From an uncultured Eubacteriales bacterium (GTDB lineage: Bacteria; Bacillota; Clostridia; Oscillospirales; Acutalibacteraceae), in NCBI GenBank assembly GCA_948537335.1, contig CAOUJG010000011.1:1-41118 (forward strand): a stretch of DNA of 41,118 bases, given 5' to 3'. Below, in pieces: positions 15,021 through 23,579 of the stretch; positions within the stretch are counted from its first letter, which is position 1, and each line of letters starts with the position of its first letter. A model generated the notes under the pieces. It was not told where the DNA came from, made no database searches, and was given only the letters and a program-made list of their open reading frames with translations. Position numbers and translations under genes: made by a program.

Positions 15021-16229
15021 CTAAATTTCTTGCAAACACTCCTTAAACGAGTTCACCACATAATCGACGTCTTCATTCGCAAGCAGCGTGTGCAACGGCA
15101 GCGTGACCTCGTTTTTGTAGGTGTCATAAGCATTCTTAAAGTCCTTGATGTCAAACCCTAAATTTTTGTAGGCAGTAAACATCGGCAACGGCTTATAGTG
15201 CACGTTCGTAGCGACTCCCCTCTGCGCCATCAGCTCAATTAGCCGATTTCTGGCCTTTTCGTCCTTACCATCTAGCCGCGTCAAATATAAATGCCCGCTA
15301 GAATTATTCTCCTCATCAAAATGCCTCAACGCCGACACTGGCAAGCTTTTAAAGGCTTCATCGTATGTATTTATTATATGTCTTCTTTTTTCTAAAAGAG
15401 AATTATACCGCTTAAGCTGAGCCAACCCTATAGCGGCCATCAAATCCGTCATATTGCACTTGTAACCCGGGTAGACAATGTCATACTCCCAGCTGCCCGG
15501 CGTCGTCTTGGCCAAAGCGTCCTTAGACTGCCCGTGCAGCGACCACAGCATAAACTGTCGGTATAAAGACTCATCGTCCAACCCAGTGCAAGTGCGCCAA
15601 GTAAGCGCTCCGCCCTCTGCCGTAGTCAAATTCTTAACCGCATGAAAAGAAAAGCTCGTAAAGTCCGCAACAGAGCCACAAGCCCTGCCCTTGCGTAAAG
15701 CCCCAAAAGCATGCGCCGCGTCCGCAACAACGATTGCCCTGTTAAACGCCGATTGAATCGCATTTTTAGGCTCAAATAAGCCCTTTTTGCTTTCAACAAT
15801 TTCAAAAATCCTGTCATAGTCGCACATTCTGCCGGCCAAGTCCACCGGAATTATCGCCTTTGTCCTCGGCGTAATCGCTTTGCTCAAACGGTTATAATCC
15901 ATCTCGAAGGAATCCTTCGCCGTGTCGACCAAAACGGGCGTTGCGCCCACGTGACAAATAACGCTCGCCGACGCGGTGTAAGTGTACGCGCTGGTGATGA
16001 CTTCGTCGCCCGGCCCAATGCCCAAAATACGGAGAATCAGCTCCATGCAGGCGGTGGCAGAGTTCAAACAAACCGCCTTCGGAGTATGGCAATATTCCGC
16101 AATCTTGACCTCAAACTCCTTCACCTTGGGGCCCGTAGTTATCCAGCCCGACCGCAAAACCTCGCTAACCGCATCTATCTCCAAGTCGCCAATGTCCGGC
16201 GGAGAAAACTTTATAATCCTCATAACCAC
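15021..16229 (-). CDS. DegT/DnrJ/EryC1/StrS-family PLP sugar aminotransferase
   Basis: A 402-residue sugar aminotransferase. The N-terminal signature FSPPDIGDLEIDAVSEVLRSGWITTGPKV matches the family. The PLP lysine is Lys199 in SFHAVKNLTTAEGG, and the PLP-interacting region is VVADAAHAFGA. These enzymes transaminate nucleotide-linked keto sugars (for example UDP-4-keto sugars giving bacillosamine-type or 4-amino sugars). The dehydratase that would make the keto sugar is not in the window. GTG at 16229 has GAGGAAATG upstream; an ATG two codons later (16223) is an alternative start. It lies 60 bases after the sugar transferase and 53 bases before the polymerase, so one operon is likely. Confidence 0.93.
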   Translation of the reverse strand: MVMRIIKFSPPDIGDLEIDAVSEVLRSGWITTGPKVKEFEVKIAEYCHTPKAVCLNSATACMELILRILGIGPGDEVITSAYTYTASASVICHVGATPVLVDTAKDSFEMDYNRLSKAITPRTKAIIPVDLAGRMCDYDRIFEIVESKKGLFEPKNAIQSAFNRAIVVADAAHAFGALRKGRACGSVADFTSFSFHAVKNLTTAEGGALTWRTCTGLDDESLYRQFMLWSLHGQSKDALAKTTPGSWEYDIVYPGYKCNMTDLMAAIGLAQLKRYNSLLEKRRHIINTYDEAFKSLPVSALRHFDEENNSSGHLYLTRLDGKDEKARNRLIELMAQRGVATNVHYKPLPMFTAYKNLGFDIKDFKNAYDTYKNEVTLPLHTLLANEDVDYVVNSFKECLQEI

Positions 16230-16289
16230 GCATCATTTCCTCTTTACAAATTAAACCGCATCTCAACCAAAACTCTGCAAAAATCCAAA

Positions 16290-16982
16290 TCAATTAACCA
16301 CAGCCAGAACCGTCCTTATCATCAAAGTTACGTCGTAAAAAATGTTGAACTTCTCGATATACTCGAGGTTATGCTTCATCTTCTCCGGCAAAATTTTGTT
16401 TATGTAAGTAGCCTCCACGCTTTCGCGGCTGTCCAGGTGTTTGTCCTCGTCACGAAAACTGATGCTCGCCAAAGAAGTCACCCCTGCCGGCATAAGCAAA
16501 GTTGCAAGCATCTCATCCGAATAAGCTTCCACGTATTTCTTAACCTCAGGCCGCGTGCCCACAAAGCTCATTTGCCCCAAAATTATATTAAACAGTTGTG
16601 GAATCTCATCCAGCCGAAACCGACGTAAAAATCGCCCCAACTTAGTAACCCGAGTGTCATTATCAAGTGTAACCAAAGAACCCATTTTGTCGGCGTTTTC
16701 GACCATTGTCCTAAACTTGTATATCTTAAAAACCCGGCCATATGTAGTAACCCGCTCCTGCTTGTATAAAATCGGCCCCGCGGACGTCAGCTTTACAAGA
16801 ATGGCCACAATCACAAAGACCGGCGCCAGCAGCACCAGCAAAAACACCGCTACAATAAAGTCGAACACTCGTTTCAAAAAAAGATCAAATTTCTTCTTGC
16901 TCAAAATCTCATAATAATGCCGCGTACGTTCATTTTTCAATGCCGATGGGATGTCCTCCCACTTGCGCAAAATCAAAATCAT
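16290..16982 (-). CDS. Initiating sugar-phosphate transferase (undecaprenyl-phosphate, WcaJ/PglC type)
   Basis: A 230-residue bacterial sugar transferase. It has one hydrophobic hairpin (FIVAVFLLVLLAPVFVIVAILVKL), then KQERVTTYGRVFKIYKFRTM, DTRVTKLGRFLRRFRLDEIPQLFNIILGQMSFVGTRPE and MPAGVTSLASI. These are the catalytic Asp-Glu and PRPE-like features of PglC/WcaJ small-form enzymes, which transfer a sugar phosphate from a UDP-sugar to undecaprenyl phosphate. The size indicates the short monotopic class without the N-terminal four-helix extension. The ATG at 16982 is nearly on top of GAGG; a TTG at 16976 would have better spacing. First gene of the glycan operon, with a clear promoter. Confidence 0.93.
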   Translation of the reverse strand: MILILRKWEDIPSALKNERTRHYYEILSKKKFDLFLKRVFDFIVAVFLLVLLAPVFVIVAILVKLTSAGPILYKQERVTTYGRVFKIYKFRTMVENADKMGSLVTLDNDTRVTKLGRFLRRFRLDEIPQLFNIILGQMSFVGTRPEVKKYVEAYSDEMLATLLMPAGVTSLASISFRDEDKHLDSRESVEATYINKILPEKMKHNLEYIEKFNIFYDVTLMIRTVLAVVN

Positions 16983-17020
16983 ACCTCATTTTTATTTTTG
17001 TATTTAAATTTCCAAGGGCC

Positions 17021-17049
17021 ATTATACCAAAAAACTACCTTTTTTTCAA
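17021..17049 (-). promoter_or_regulatory. SigA promoter of the glycan operon
   Basis: Minus-strand TTGAAA (17044-17049), 17 bases ending TTTTTTGG, then TATAAT (17021-17026), TG-extended. It drives the sugar transferase-aminotransferase-polymerase run. Confidence 0.85.
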
Positions 17050-17084
17050 CCGCGGCGCTCCCCTAGTTACCCATAAAATTCGAT

Positions 17085-17945
17085 TTAGCCGCGCAGAATA
17101 AATTTGTCCGCAAACGCAACAGAATCAACAATAGACTGCTCGTAAATGTCAAAAAAGCTGTCCGTTCGCTCCTCGCCGCCATCCATAGGCCAATTCCAAA
17201 TGCTGTGCGACAAGTTCGAGTAATCATAGCTGTCGTCCTCGGTCAAATCCCTTATATAGCTCGACATATAAGCATCCTTGCCCTGCCACTTCTCTATCTT
17301 TTTAACAAATTCCTTTTTTATCCCCGTTCTGTCGGTCATGAGCCCAAAAAATTTTCTAAAATCGCACATAGCCTCAAGAATATCCTCTTTTGTAACGTCC
17401 GCATCGTAATTTTCCGTCAGCAAATTATAAAATAGCTCTACCACAACCTTTTTCACTTTTTCGTCCTTTGGCAGCAAGCGCTTCAGCCGAATCCTACTCG
17501 GCAACTGCTGCTTTTCGTACCTTAAGATTATCACGTCCAGCGTGGATTTTACGTTGTTTCGGCAAATCTGCAAATCGCAATCCGGGTTCAAATCGGCAAG
17601 GCTCTGCGAGCTATAGTTAATAAACGGGAGCGCGAGCCTGTCTAAAATGCTGTGGCAAAAAAATCCGATTAAATAGGACTTTTCAAGCCGCGTAAAATTC
17701 TCCTCCGGGATGGCCGCAAAAACCTCATCCCTTAAATTATTAATCTCTTCCTCCTGCAAATATGCCCCATATTTTTTTATGCTCCGCCCCGACTGGCCCG
17801 GCAGCGCTCTGTGAGACAAAATAAAATCTGGCCCCTGCGCGCCCCACAAAACGGCATTTTTGTTATATTCAAACTCCGGATGTAACTTTGCAAGCCCCAT
17901 CAAAACTCGCTCCACCTGCAAATAATGCGTAATCGCTGCCGGCAT
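17085..17945 (-). CDS. Zinc-dependent phospholipase C-family protein
   Basis: A 286-residue protein resembling the zinc-dependent phospholipase C/S1-P1 helical family. MPAAITHYLQVERVL at the N-terminus, LWGAQGPDFILSHR and GFFCHSILDRLALPFINY provide His and Asp residues expected to bind metal. There is no signal peptide, so it is probably cytoplasmic, as are many Clostridial members of unknown substrate. The start is taken at the ATG 17945 (MPAAITHY), with AGAGGTG 6 bases upstream, rather than the GTG three codons earlier. It lies 81 bases from the next gene, rsmF-like, on the same strand, possibly co-transcribed. Confidence 0.8.
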   Translation of the reverse strand: MPAAITHYLQVERVLMGLAKLHPEFEYNKNAVLWGAQGPDFILSHRALPGQSGRSIKKYGAYLQEEEINNLRDEVFAAIPEENFTRLEKSYLIGFFCHSILDRLALPFINYSSQSLADLNPDCDLQICRNNVKSTLDVIILRYEKQQLPSRIRLKRLLPKDEKVKKVVVELFYNLLTENYDADVTKEDILEAMCDFRKFFGLMTDRTGIKKEFVKKIEKWQGKDAYMSSYIRDLTEDDSYDYSNLSHSIWNWPMDGGEERTDSFFDIYEQSIVDSVAFADKFILRG

Positions 17946-18026
17946 ATTCCTCACCTCTACAATATTTTACATCGAAATTATAGCACCTGCGCTCGTTTTA
18001 TGCAAATTTCTCGGTTTTACGGCAAT

Positions 18027-19400
18027 TCAGCTAAGGATACGCAACCCCTTAGGGTACTTGTTTTTTAGCCGACCGTTAACAGCCTTGCCAAAGCCCGCTA
18101 CAATGCCGTCCACGCAGACTCCAACATACCCGTTAAGCTTATCGTCAAGCGAGATTTCATGCCCCCTTAAGTACTCCAAAACCTCGCTCGAGTCGGAACT
18201 AAGGTCAACGCTAAACTTGAGCTCCTCTTTGGCTACCGCCATAAAAGCCGCGTGTGCAGGTTCCCAAACAGAGCCTTTGCTCGTAGCCAAAAGTACGCCC
18301 GCCCGCAGAACACCTAGCCCTGAAAGGTCTGGTAGGTCTTCTGGCAAAATGATGAATTTATCCGAGACCTTAGCTATTTTGCCGTAGACGTCACAATTAA
18401 AAAGCTGCGAAAAAATCTCATCTCCAAGCTTATTATCTGTATTTTTCGCGGCTTTATAATTAAAACTTCGCACTTTTTTCGCGCCGTCCCTAATTTTCCT
18501 CATCCTAGCAACAAAATGTCCCTCGCCACCGTCCTGAGGGAAAATCCTACGAGCCTTGCTTGTGTCTATTAAAATGCCGCCCAGCCCGACTTTACAAGCC
18601 GCTCGGCCAAATTGCGCATCGATGTCTTCCAGCGCAAAATCGGAGTCCTCTTTCAAAAAATCGTATATAACTCCCTCGTTTTCCTCCAGAGAAAATGTGC
18701 ACGTCGAGTACACCAAAACGCCGCCGTTTCTTAAGGCTTTTGCCGCCGTCCTTAAGATTGCAAGCTGCCGTTTGGCGCAGGCCTTTACGTGTTCTGGCGA
18801 CCATTCCACAATCGCCTCCGGATTTTTGCGAAACATCCCTTCGCCGGAGCACGGCGCATCTACCAAAATTTTATCAAAAAAACCGCATAATTTTTCGCAC
18901 AAAACCTCAGGCGAGCACGAAGAAACCACAGCATTCCTAATACCCATCCGCTCAATGTTCGAGAGCAAAATCCTCGCTCGGCTGGCAACAATCTCGTTTG
19001 ACCACAAAAGGCCACGCCCTCTCAAAGCAGCTGCAATCTGCGTTGACTTGCCCCCTGGCGCTGCGCATAAATCTAAAATCTTTTCGTAAGGTTGCGGATC
19101 CAAAACCGTAACAGCCGAAGACGCCGATGGTTCCTGCACGTAAAAAGCCCCCGCATGATGTAGCGACAAGTTGCCTATTGAATTTACGTCATCTTCCAGA
19201 TAATAACTGTCTTTTGAAAATGGCGACTTTTTTATTTTAAATTTGAAAATTTCTTTAAACCGCTCCTCATCAACCTTTAAAGTGTTTATCCGGATCCCTC
19301 TATAAGGCGGCTCATCGTAGCACGAGAGAAACCTACGATATTCGCTCTCGTCGCTAAATAAATTCTCAAGCTCGCGTTTATATTCAAGCGGCAACTGCAT
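18027..19400 (-). CDS. rsmF: RsmF/RsmB-like 16S rRNA (cytosine-C5)-methyltransferase
   Basis: A 457-residue NOL1/NOP2/Sun-family RNA m5C methyltransferase. The N-terminal substrate domain (LPLEYKRELENLF) is followed by the Rossmann core: LDLCAAPGGKST binds SAM (about 110-120), DAPCSGEGMFRKNP holds the release cysteine Cys184, and YSTCTFSLEENE holds the catalytic Cys234. The C-terminal extension after about 290 (SQLFNCDVYGKIAKVSDKFIILPEDLP, then LKNKYPKGLRIL) matches the RsmF/PUA-like tail of Firmicutes members. It should methylate a cytosine of 16S rRNA; the exact position is not determined. AAAAGGAGC lies 6 bases before the ATG. Confidence 0.9.
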   Translation of the reverse strand: MQLPLEYKRELENLFSDESEYRRFLSCYDEPPYRGIRINTLKVDEERFKEIFKFKIKKSPFSKDSYYLEDDVNSIGNLSLHHAGAFYVQEPSASSAVTVLDPQPYEKILDLCAAPGGKSTQIAAALRGRGLLWSNEIVASRARILLSNIERMGIRNAVVSSCSPEVLCEKLCGFFDKILVDAPCSGEGMFRKNPEAIVEWSPEHVKACAKRQLAILRTAAKALRNGGVLVYSTCTFSLEENEGVIYDFLKEDSDFALEDIDAQFGRAACKVGLGGILIDTSKARRIFPQDGGEGHFVARMRKIRDGAKKVRSFNYKAAKNTDNKLGDEIFSQLFNCDVYGKIAKVSDKFIILPEDLPDLSGLGVLRAGVLLATSKGSVWEPAHAAFMAVAKEELKFSVDLSSDSSEVLEYLRGHEISLDDKLNGYVGVCVDGIVAGFGKAVNGRLKNKYPKGLRILS

Positions 19401-19558
19401 GCGAATGCTCCTTTTAAAATTTTTTGAATATTTTTTTGTTTTGCGTTAATAATACTATTGCGGTCAAAAATTAATTTAAAATTTAAACTATTTTTTGGGC
19501 GCAAAGAAAATATCTTAATTTTCTCAAAGTTATACCGTTGACGTGGGGGGTGAACGTA

Positions 19559-19669
19559 ATGGCACAAAATAATCAGAACCAAAACCAAAATCAGAACAAA
19601 AACAACAGCAATAACAACAACAATAAAAATGATAACAAGCAAAACAAAAATAATAACGAAAAACGCTAA
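19559..19669 (+). CDS. Asn/Gln-rich 36-residue protein, unknown
   Basis: An ATG with a strong GGGGGGTGA site 5 bases upstream opens a 36-codon frame made almost only of Asn, Gln and Lys (MAQNNQNQNQ...NNNEKR). Composition and size recall small spore-associated low-complexity proteins of Clostridia, but no SASP motif is present. It is followed about 70 bases later by a terminator. Low-complexity ORFs can be chance in A-rich DNA; the good ribosome site and clean stop argue that it is real. Confidence 0.55.
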   Translation: MAQNNQNQNQNQNKNNSNNNNNKNDNKQNKNNNEKR

Positions 19670-19737
19670 AATATCCCCAATAAGTTAATTTAAAGTGAAA
19701 ATGTTATAAAATAATTATGATATCATTTTAATTAAAA

Positions 19738-19774
19738 AGCAACATTCCAGATTTTTGGAATGCTGCTTCTTTTT
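19738..19774. terminator. Bidirectional terminator
   Basis: The stem AGCA.CATTCCA / TGGAATG.TGCT (19738-19767) is followed by T tracts on both strands. It closes the Asn/Gln-rich ORF and the yitT operon. Confidence 0.85.
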
Positions 19775-19807
19775 GCGCAAATTTTTAAACTAATCATAGC
19801 TTTAACT

Positions 19808-20794
19808 TTAGGCATTTTCGCTGTCATTACGGCCATTTTTATTATTTGCAAATTTTTTATCTGCTATTTTCTTAAAAAATTCCGAGCGCTCTAGCTCTTC
19901 GTCCAAAGCCTTAAAGCCCAGGCCCGTAATCTCGCCGGCCTCACCGACTATAACAAATGCGTCTTTGTCCTCTTTCTTTATTATATCATAAATTTTGTGG
20001 ACCTCTTGCTTCCTTACCGCGCTCATCAGGACCTCTTCTTCGTTGCCAGTATATCCGCCCTGCCCCTTTAGCACGGTAACGCCTCTTTTTAGGTCTGCCA
20101 TTATTCTTTGCGAAATCTCGGCGCTCTTCTTCGATATAATAAACATAACTCTCCCCGTACCAAGGCTCGTGCCATACATCATCGCGTCAATCAGCTTTGT
20201 CTCCACAAACAGCAGAATCGCCGCATACGTCGCACCGTTAATTATCGCAAACGGGTCATCGCTCCCCATACTGTACACAACCGTAGAAACCCCTACAACC
20301 GTGCCATCTATAAGCATCAAAATTTTGCCCACCGGGATGTGAGGGATATGTATCTTTGTCAAAGTCGCCAAAAGATCTGTTCCGCCAGTAGCAGCGCCAC
20401 GGGTAAATATTAACCCAAGCCCTATGCCTCCGCTTATTCCCGCCAGTATCGCTGCAATCATCATGTCACCCTTATATTCCGGCAAAATAGGCACAGTTAA
20501 ATCTGCAAAAACGTTCAGCGCCACCGTTGCAAACAGATTTTTTATTAATCCGCGCCAGTTTAGCTCTGCAAAAGCCCACAAAAATATAGGAATATTAATA
20601 AGCAAGCAAAAAAGGCCTTTAGGAAATCTCGTCAAATCGCCAACCAGCTGGCCAATACCAATAACTCCACCCGGAGAAATGTTGTTGGGGTCGGTAAAAC
20701 AATTTATCGAAATCGCGTACACAAAGCACCCCAGCAAAATTACAAAAATGTCCTGCGCCCACCCAATCGCACTCGCGCCCTTAAGTCTATTCAT
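19808..20794 (-). CDS. YitT-family membrane protein with DUF2179 domain
   Basis: A 328-residue protein with the two-part YitT architecture. The N-terminal membrane domain of about six helices carries SINCFTDPNNISPGGVIGIGQLV and FTRGAATGGTDLLATL. The C-terminal soluble DUF2179 domain (about 225-300) carries KRGVTVLKGQGGYTGNEEEVLMSAVRKQEV and AFVIVGEAGEITGLGF. The molecular function of this widespread Firmicutes family is not settled. It is the last gene of the ribosome-linked run (obg, mrnC), 39 bases after mrnC, and is followed by a terminator. Confidence 0.92.
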   Translation of the reverse strand: MNRLKGASAIGWAQDIFVILLGCFVYAISINCFTDPNNISPGGVIGIGQLVGDLTRFPKGLFCLLINIPIFLWAFAELNWRGLIKNLFATVALNVFADLTVPILPEYKGDMMIAAILAGISGGIGLGLIFTRGAATGGTDLLATLTKIHIPHIPVGKILMLIDGTVVGVSTVVYSMGSDDPFAIINGATYAAILLFVETKLIDAMMYGTSLGTGRVMFIISKKSAEISQRIMADLKRGVTVLKGQGGYTGNEEEVLMSAVRKQEVHKIYDIIKKEDKDAFVIVGEAGEITGLGFKALDEELERSEFFKKIADKKFANNKNGRNDSENA

Positions 20795-20832
20795 AATAAC
20801 ACAACCAATCTTAGTTTATCTTAAATTTATTT

Positions 20833-21225
20833 TCAAATTTTTTCAATTAAGCCCAAAATCTCTCGAACCCTCAGTATGTCACCCTTTAAATAAATATATC
20901 CAATCAAAGCCTCTAGCCCCGTCGCGGTATGATACGCTTCGTTCGTTGCATTCTTTGGCGTGTGGTAAGTATGGGCGTTTCTGCCTCGCTTAAAAACTGT
21001 CAATTCTTCCTCTGTCAGCTTTGGCATCAACACGTTCATAAGCTCTGCCTGTGCCTTGCAGCAAACTTTCTCCACCTTCATCCTATGCAGCTTCCCGACC
21101 GGGCAATTCCCACTGCAGGCGAGCCATTCTCTCACAAACAGCTCATACACACCGTCGCCCACAAACGCTAAATTCAGCGGGCTCAGCGCCCTATAATCGC
21201 ATTCGCCGCTATATAGCCGTTCCAA
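20833..21225 (-). CDS. mrnC: Mini-ribonuclease III (23S rRNA maturation)
   Basis: A 130-residue RNase III-fold protein without a dsRNA-binding domain, the Mini-III form. LNLAFVGDGVYELFVR has the catalytic Asp cluster, KAQAELMNVLMPKLTEEE and KRGRNAHTYHTPKNATNEAYHTATGLEALIGYIYL the second acidic site (Glu in LEAL). In Bacillus it trims 23S rRNA precursors. It lies 16 bases after obg and is probably translated from the same mRNA. Confidence 0.95.
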   Translation of the reverse strand: MERLYSGECDYRALSPLNLAFVGDGVYELFVREWLACSGNCPVGKLHRMKVEKVCCKAQAELMNVLMPKLTEEELTVFKRGRNAHTYHTPKNATNEAYHTATGLEALIGYIYLKGDILRVREILGLIEKI

Positions 21226-21241
21226 GTCTCTCCCCCCAGCG

Positions 21242-22510
21242 CTACTCTAAAAATTCAAACTCAAAATCATAAATGCTCACGGTGTCGCCCTGCTTTATGC
21301 CGGCGTTTTTTAATTTCTCTAGCACGCCGAAAATGCCAAGCATCTTGTGAAAGTACCGCAACGATTCATAATCGTCCAAGTTCACCGACTCCACGAGCCG
21401 CAAAACCTTTTCTCCGCTAACAAAATATACGCCATTGCGCGTCGTGACTTCAATTTCGCCATCAGCCTGTTTGAATAAGTTCTCCGGCAGTTCCTCCGGC
21501 TCGTAAATCGTAATCGGCGGCAATTTAGTGAGCAGCGCCTCTATCTCAAGCAGCAAAGCCTCCACTCCGTGGTTTATCGGCGCCATTATCGGGAAAAATT
21601 TGTATCCTCTATCTTTCACATAACTTTTAAAGCGTTCAATTTGCGCATCACTAGCCAAGTCGCACTTATTCCCCGCAACGATCATTGGTTTAGCCGATAA
21701 TTTCTCGTCAAAGCTCTCTAATTCCCGGTTTATCACTTCAAAGTCCTCAACCGGATCGCGCCCCTCGCTCCCGGCAACGTCCACAACATGCACCAATAAC
21801 CGGCATCGCTCAATGTGCCGCAAAAACTGATGTCCCAACCCCAGCCCTTTGCAAGCTCCTTCGATTAGCCCCGGGATATCGGCAACCACAAAGGAAGACT
21901 CCTCGTGCATCCGCACCACGCCCAAAACAGGTGTGAGCGTCGTAAAATGATAGTCCGCAACCACGGGCTTTGCCTGGCTTATCACCGATATCAAAGTGGA
22001 CTTGCCAACATTAGGGAACCCAACCAATCCAACGTCCGCCAACAATTTTAGCTCCAACTGAACCTCAAGTTCTTCGCCCTTCACGCCAGGTTTTGCAAAT
22101 CGAGGTGCCTGCCGAGTCGGCGTCGCAAAGTGCATATTGCCATAACCGCCTTTGCCGCCCCGCGCAATAACCGTCTCCGCATCAGTAGAAATATCCGCAA
22201 TGATCTTCCCGCTCGTCAATTCTCTAACAATCGTGCCTTTCGGCACATAAATCACCAGATTCGGCGCGCTTTTGCCCGAGGACCGACAAGCCTTCCCGCT
22301 TTCTCCATTTTTCGCAATGTATTTTCGCTTATACCGAAAATCCGCCAGCGTCGCAAGGTTTCTATCCGCAACAAAAATTATATCGCCGCCCTTGCCGCCA
22401 TCTCCACCGTCCGGCCCACCAGAAGAAACATATTTTTCACGATGAAACGACACCGCGCCGTTCCCGCCGTCTCCAGCCTTCAGCTTAACTTTAGCAACGT
22501 CCACAAACAT
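21242..22510 (-). CDS. obgE: GTPase Obg/CgtA
   Basis: A 422-residue ribosome-assembly GTPase. The glycine-rich OBG domain (1-157; DVAKVKLKAGDGGNGAVSFHREKYV) is followed by the G domain: GFPNVGKST (G1), TTLTPVLG (G2), DIPGLIEGA (G3) and NKCDL (G4). A C-terminal OCT domain (about 340-420, ENLFKQADGEIEVTTRNGVYFVSG) is the form typical of Gram-positives. It acts in 50S maturation and in stress/sporulation control in Bacillus. It follows rpmA after a hairpin, and a weak promoter may allow partly independent expression. Confidence 0.97.
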   Translation of the reverse strand: MFVDVAKVKLKAGDGGNGAVSFHREKYVSSGGPDGGDGGKGGDIIFVADRNLATLADFRYKRKYIAKNGESGKACRSSGKSAPNLVIYVPKGTIVRELTSGKIIADISTDAETVIARGGKGGYGNMHFATPTRQAPRFAKPGVKGEELEVQLELKLLADVGLVGFPNVGKSTLISVISQAKPVVADYHFTTLTPVLGVVRMHEESSFVVADIPGLIEGACKGLGLGHQFLRHIERCRLLVHVVDVAGSEGRDPVEDFEVINRELESFDEKLSAKPMIVAGNKCDLASDAQIERFKSYVKDRGYKFFPIMAPINHGVEALLLEIEALLTKLPPITIYEPEELPENLFKQADGEIEVTTRNGVYFVSGEKVLRLVESVNLDDYESLRYFHKMLGIFGVLEKLKNAGIKQGDTVSIYDFEFEFLE

Positions 22511-22527
22511 AATGTCACCTATTCCTC

Positions 22528-22557
22528 ATAATACTTCAAACAAAAAAATAAATGCAA
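22528..22557 (-). promoter_or_regulatory. Possible obg promoter
   Basis: Minus-strand TTGCAT (22552-22557), 18 bases, then TATTAT (22528-22533). It lies between the rpmA terminator and obg. Moderate match only. Confidence 0.4.
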
Positions 22558-22559
22558 AA

Positions 22560-22594
22560 AAGAACCCCCGGCACAGTCGGCCCAAAAGGTTCTT
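22560..22594 (-). terminator. Terminator/attenuator after rpmA
   Basis: The stem AAGAACC / GGTTCTT with an inner GGC/GCC pair is followed on the minus strand by TTTTTTG. It probably reduces readthrough from the ribosomal protein genes into obg. Confidence 0.75.
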
Positions 22595-22636
22595 TACAAA
22601 TTCTACTCATCTTATAAAACCAGTAATAAAGCAAAT

Positions 22637-22918
22637 CTACTCGGCAGCATAAACACAAACACGCTTTCTGTTGCGCCCAAACCGCTCAAATTTTACTTTT
22701 CCATCAATGAGTGCAAAAAGTGTATCATCAGAACCCCGGCCAACGTTTTCGCCTGCGTGCACATGAGTTCCCCTCTGTTTAACAAGGATATTTCCCGCAC
22801 GCACAACCTGACCATCCGCACGTTTAACGCCCAGACGTTTCGATTCCGAGTCCCGCCCGTTTTTAGTCGAGCCCATACCTTTTTTATGCGCAAACAGCTG
22901 AATATTTATTCTAAGCAT
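22637..22918 (-). CDS. rpmA: 50S ribosomal protein bL27 with cleavable N-terminus
   Basis: A 93-residue bL27. The N-terminal extension MLRINIQLF precedes AHKKGMGSTKNGRDSESKRLG, matching the Firmicutes form in which the Prp protease removes the first nine residues to expose the functional N-terminus reaching the peptidyl-transferase centre. The body (KRADGQVVRAGNILVKQRGTHVHAGENVGRG...DGKVKFERFGRNRKRVCVY) is standard. Prp is encoded immediately upstream, 4 bases apart. Confidence 0.98.
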   Translation of the reverse strand: MLRINIQLFAHKKGMGSTKNGRDSESKRLGVKRADGQVVRAGNILVKQRGTHVHAGENVGRGSDDTLFALIDGKVKFERFGRNRKRVCVYAAE

Positions 22919-22922
22919 AAAG

Positions 22923-23246
22923 CTACACCTCCACGTAATTCACACTAATATTTCTAGGATACTGCTCTTCCAAATTGACCATATGAAGCTTAAATCCCAA
23001 CAAAATGTCGCTACACAAAGCAGCATCTTTCTCATTAATCTTCAAACGCATCTCGCCACAATCGTAAACTTTAACATCCGCCGGAATCTTAATAACTTCC
23101 AATATAGTGTTAGCCACCATAAAAGCAGCCGAAGAAACAGCCGCACAAACTATATCCTTCCCGCGCGCATCGTATTCGGCGTGGTCATAAATGTCAAAGC
23201 TCAAAAGCATCCCGCTTTTCAAAACAAAAAAATCTATATTTATCAT
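22923..23246 (-). CDS. prp: Ribosomal-processing cysteine protease Prp
   Basis: A 107-residue protease with the catalytic pair His22 (in YDHAEY) and Cys34 (in KDIVCAAVSSAAF), the same positions as in the characterised Staphylococcus Prp. Its substrate is the bL27 N-terminus (IQLF/AHKKG) encoded next. The order rplU-prp-rpmA is the conserved Firmicutes arrangement, and both active-site and cleavage-site features are intact here. Confidence 0.95.
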   Translation of the reverse strand: MINIDFFVLKSGMLLSFDIYDHAEYDARGKDIVCAAVSSAAFMVANTILEVIKIPADVKVYDCGEMRLKINEKDAALCSDILLGFKLHMVNLEEQYPRNISVNYVEV

Positions 23247-23273
23247 ATAATCTCAAACTAAAATCGTTAACAT

Positions 23274-23579
23274 TTAAGCATTAATCGATTCAATTTGCAC
23301 TTTAGTATATGGCTGCCTATGGCCGAGCTTTCGCTTTTCGCTCTTTTTCGGTTTGTAGGTAAACACAGTAATCTTCTTGCCTTTACCGTTTTTCAAAATC
23401 GTTCCAACCACTTTGACAGAATCCACAGGGTTTCCGGTAGCAACCTTTCCATTGTCCAAAATAGCAATGGTTTTAAACTCTACACTTGCCCCCTCATCCG
23501 CTGCAAGCTTCTCAACAAACACAACATCGCCCTGCTGTACTTTGTACTGCTTACCGCCAGATTCAATAATTGCAAACAT
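23274..23579 (-). CDS. rplU: 50S ribosomal protein bL21
   Basis: A 101-residue bL21 (MFAIIESGGKQYKVQQGDVVFVEKL...ITVFTYKPKKSEKRKLGHRQPYTKVQIESI). The frame is open further upstream to 23672, but family length and the MFAIIESGGKQYKV start fix the ATG at 23579; the upstream part is untranslated leader. It binds 23S rRNA early in 50S assembly. First gene of the rplU-prp-rpmA transcript. Confidence 0.98.
   Translation of the reverse strand: MFAIIESGGKQYKVQQGDVVFVEKLAADEGASVEFKTIAILDNGKVATGNPVDSVKVVGTILKNGKGKKITVFTYKPKKSEKRKLGHRQPYTKVQIESINA

Noticed and set aside
19426..19455. SigG promoter (TGAATA / AATACTA) for the Asn/Gln-rich ORF
   Set aside because: The elements are about 20 bases apart, longer than the usual spacing, and lie in AT-rich DNA where chance matches are common.
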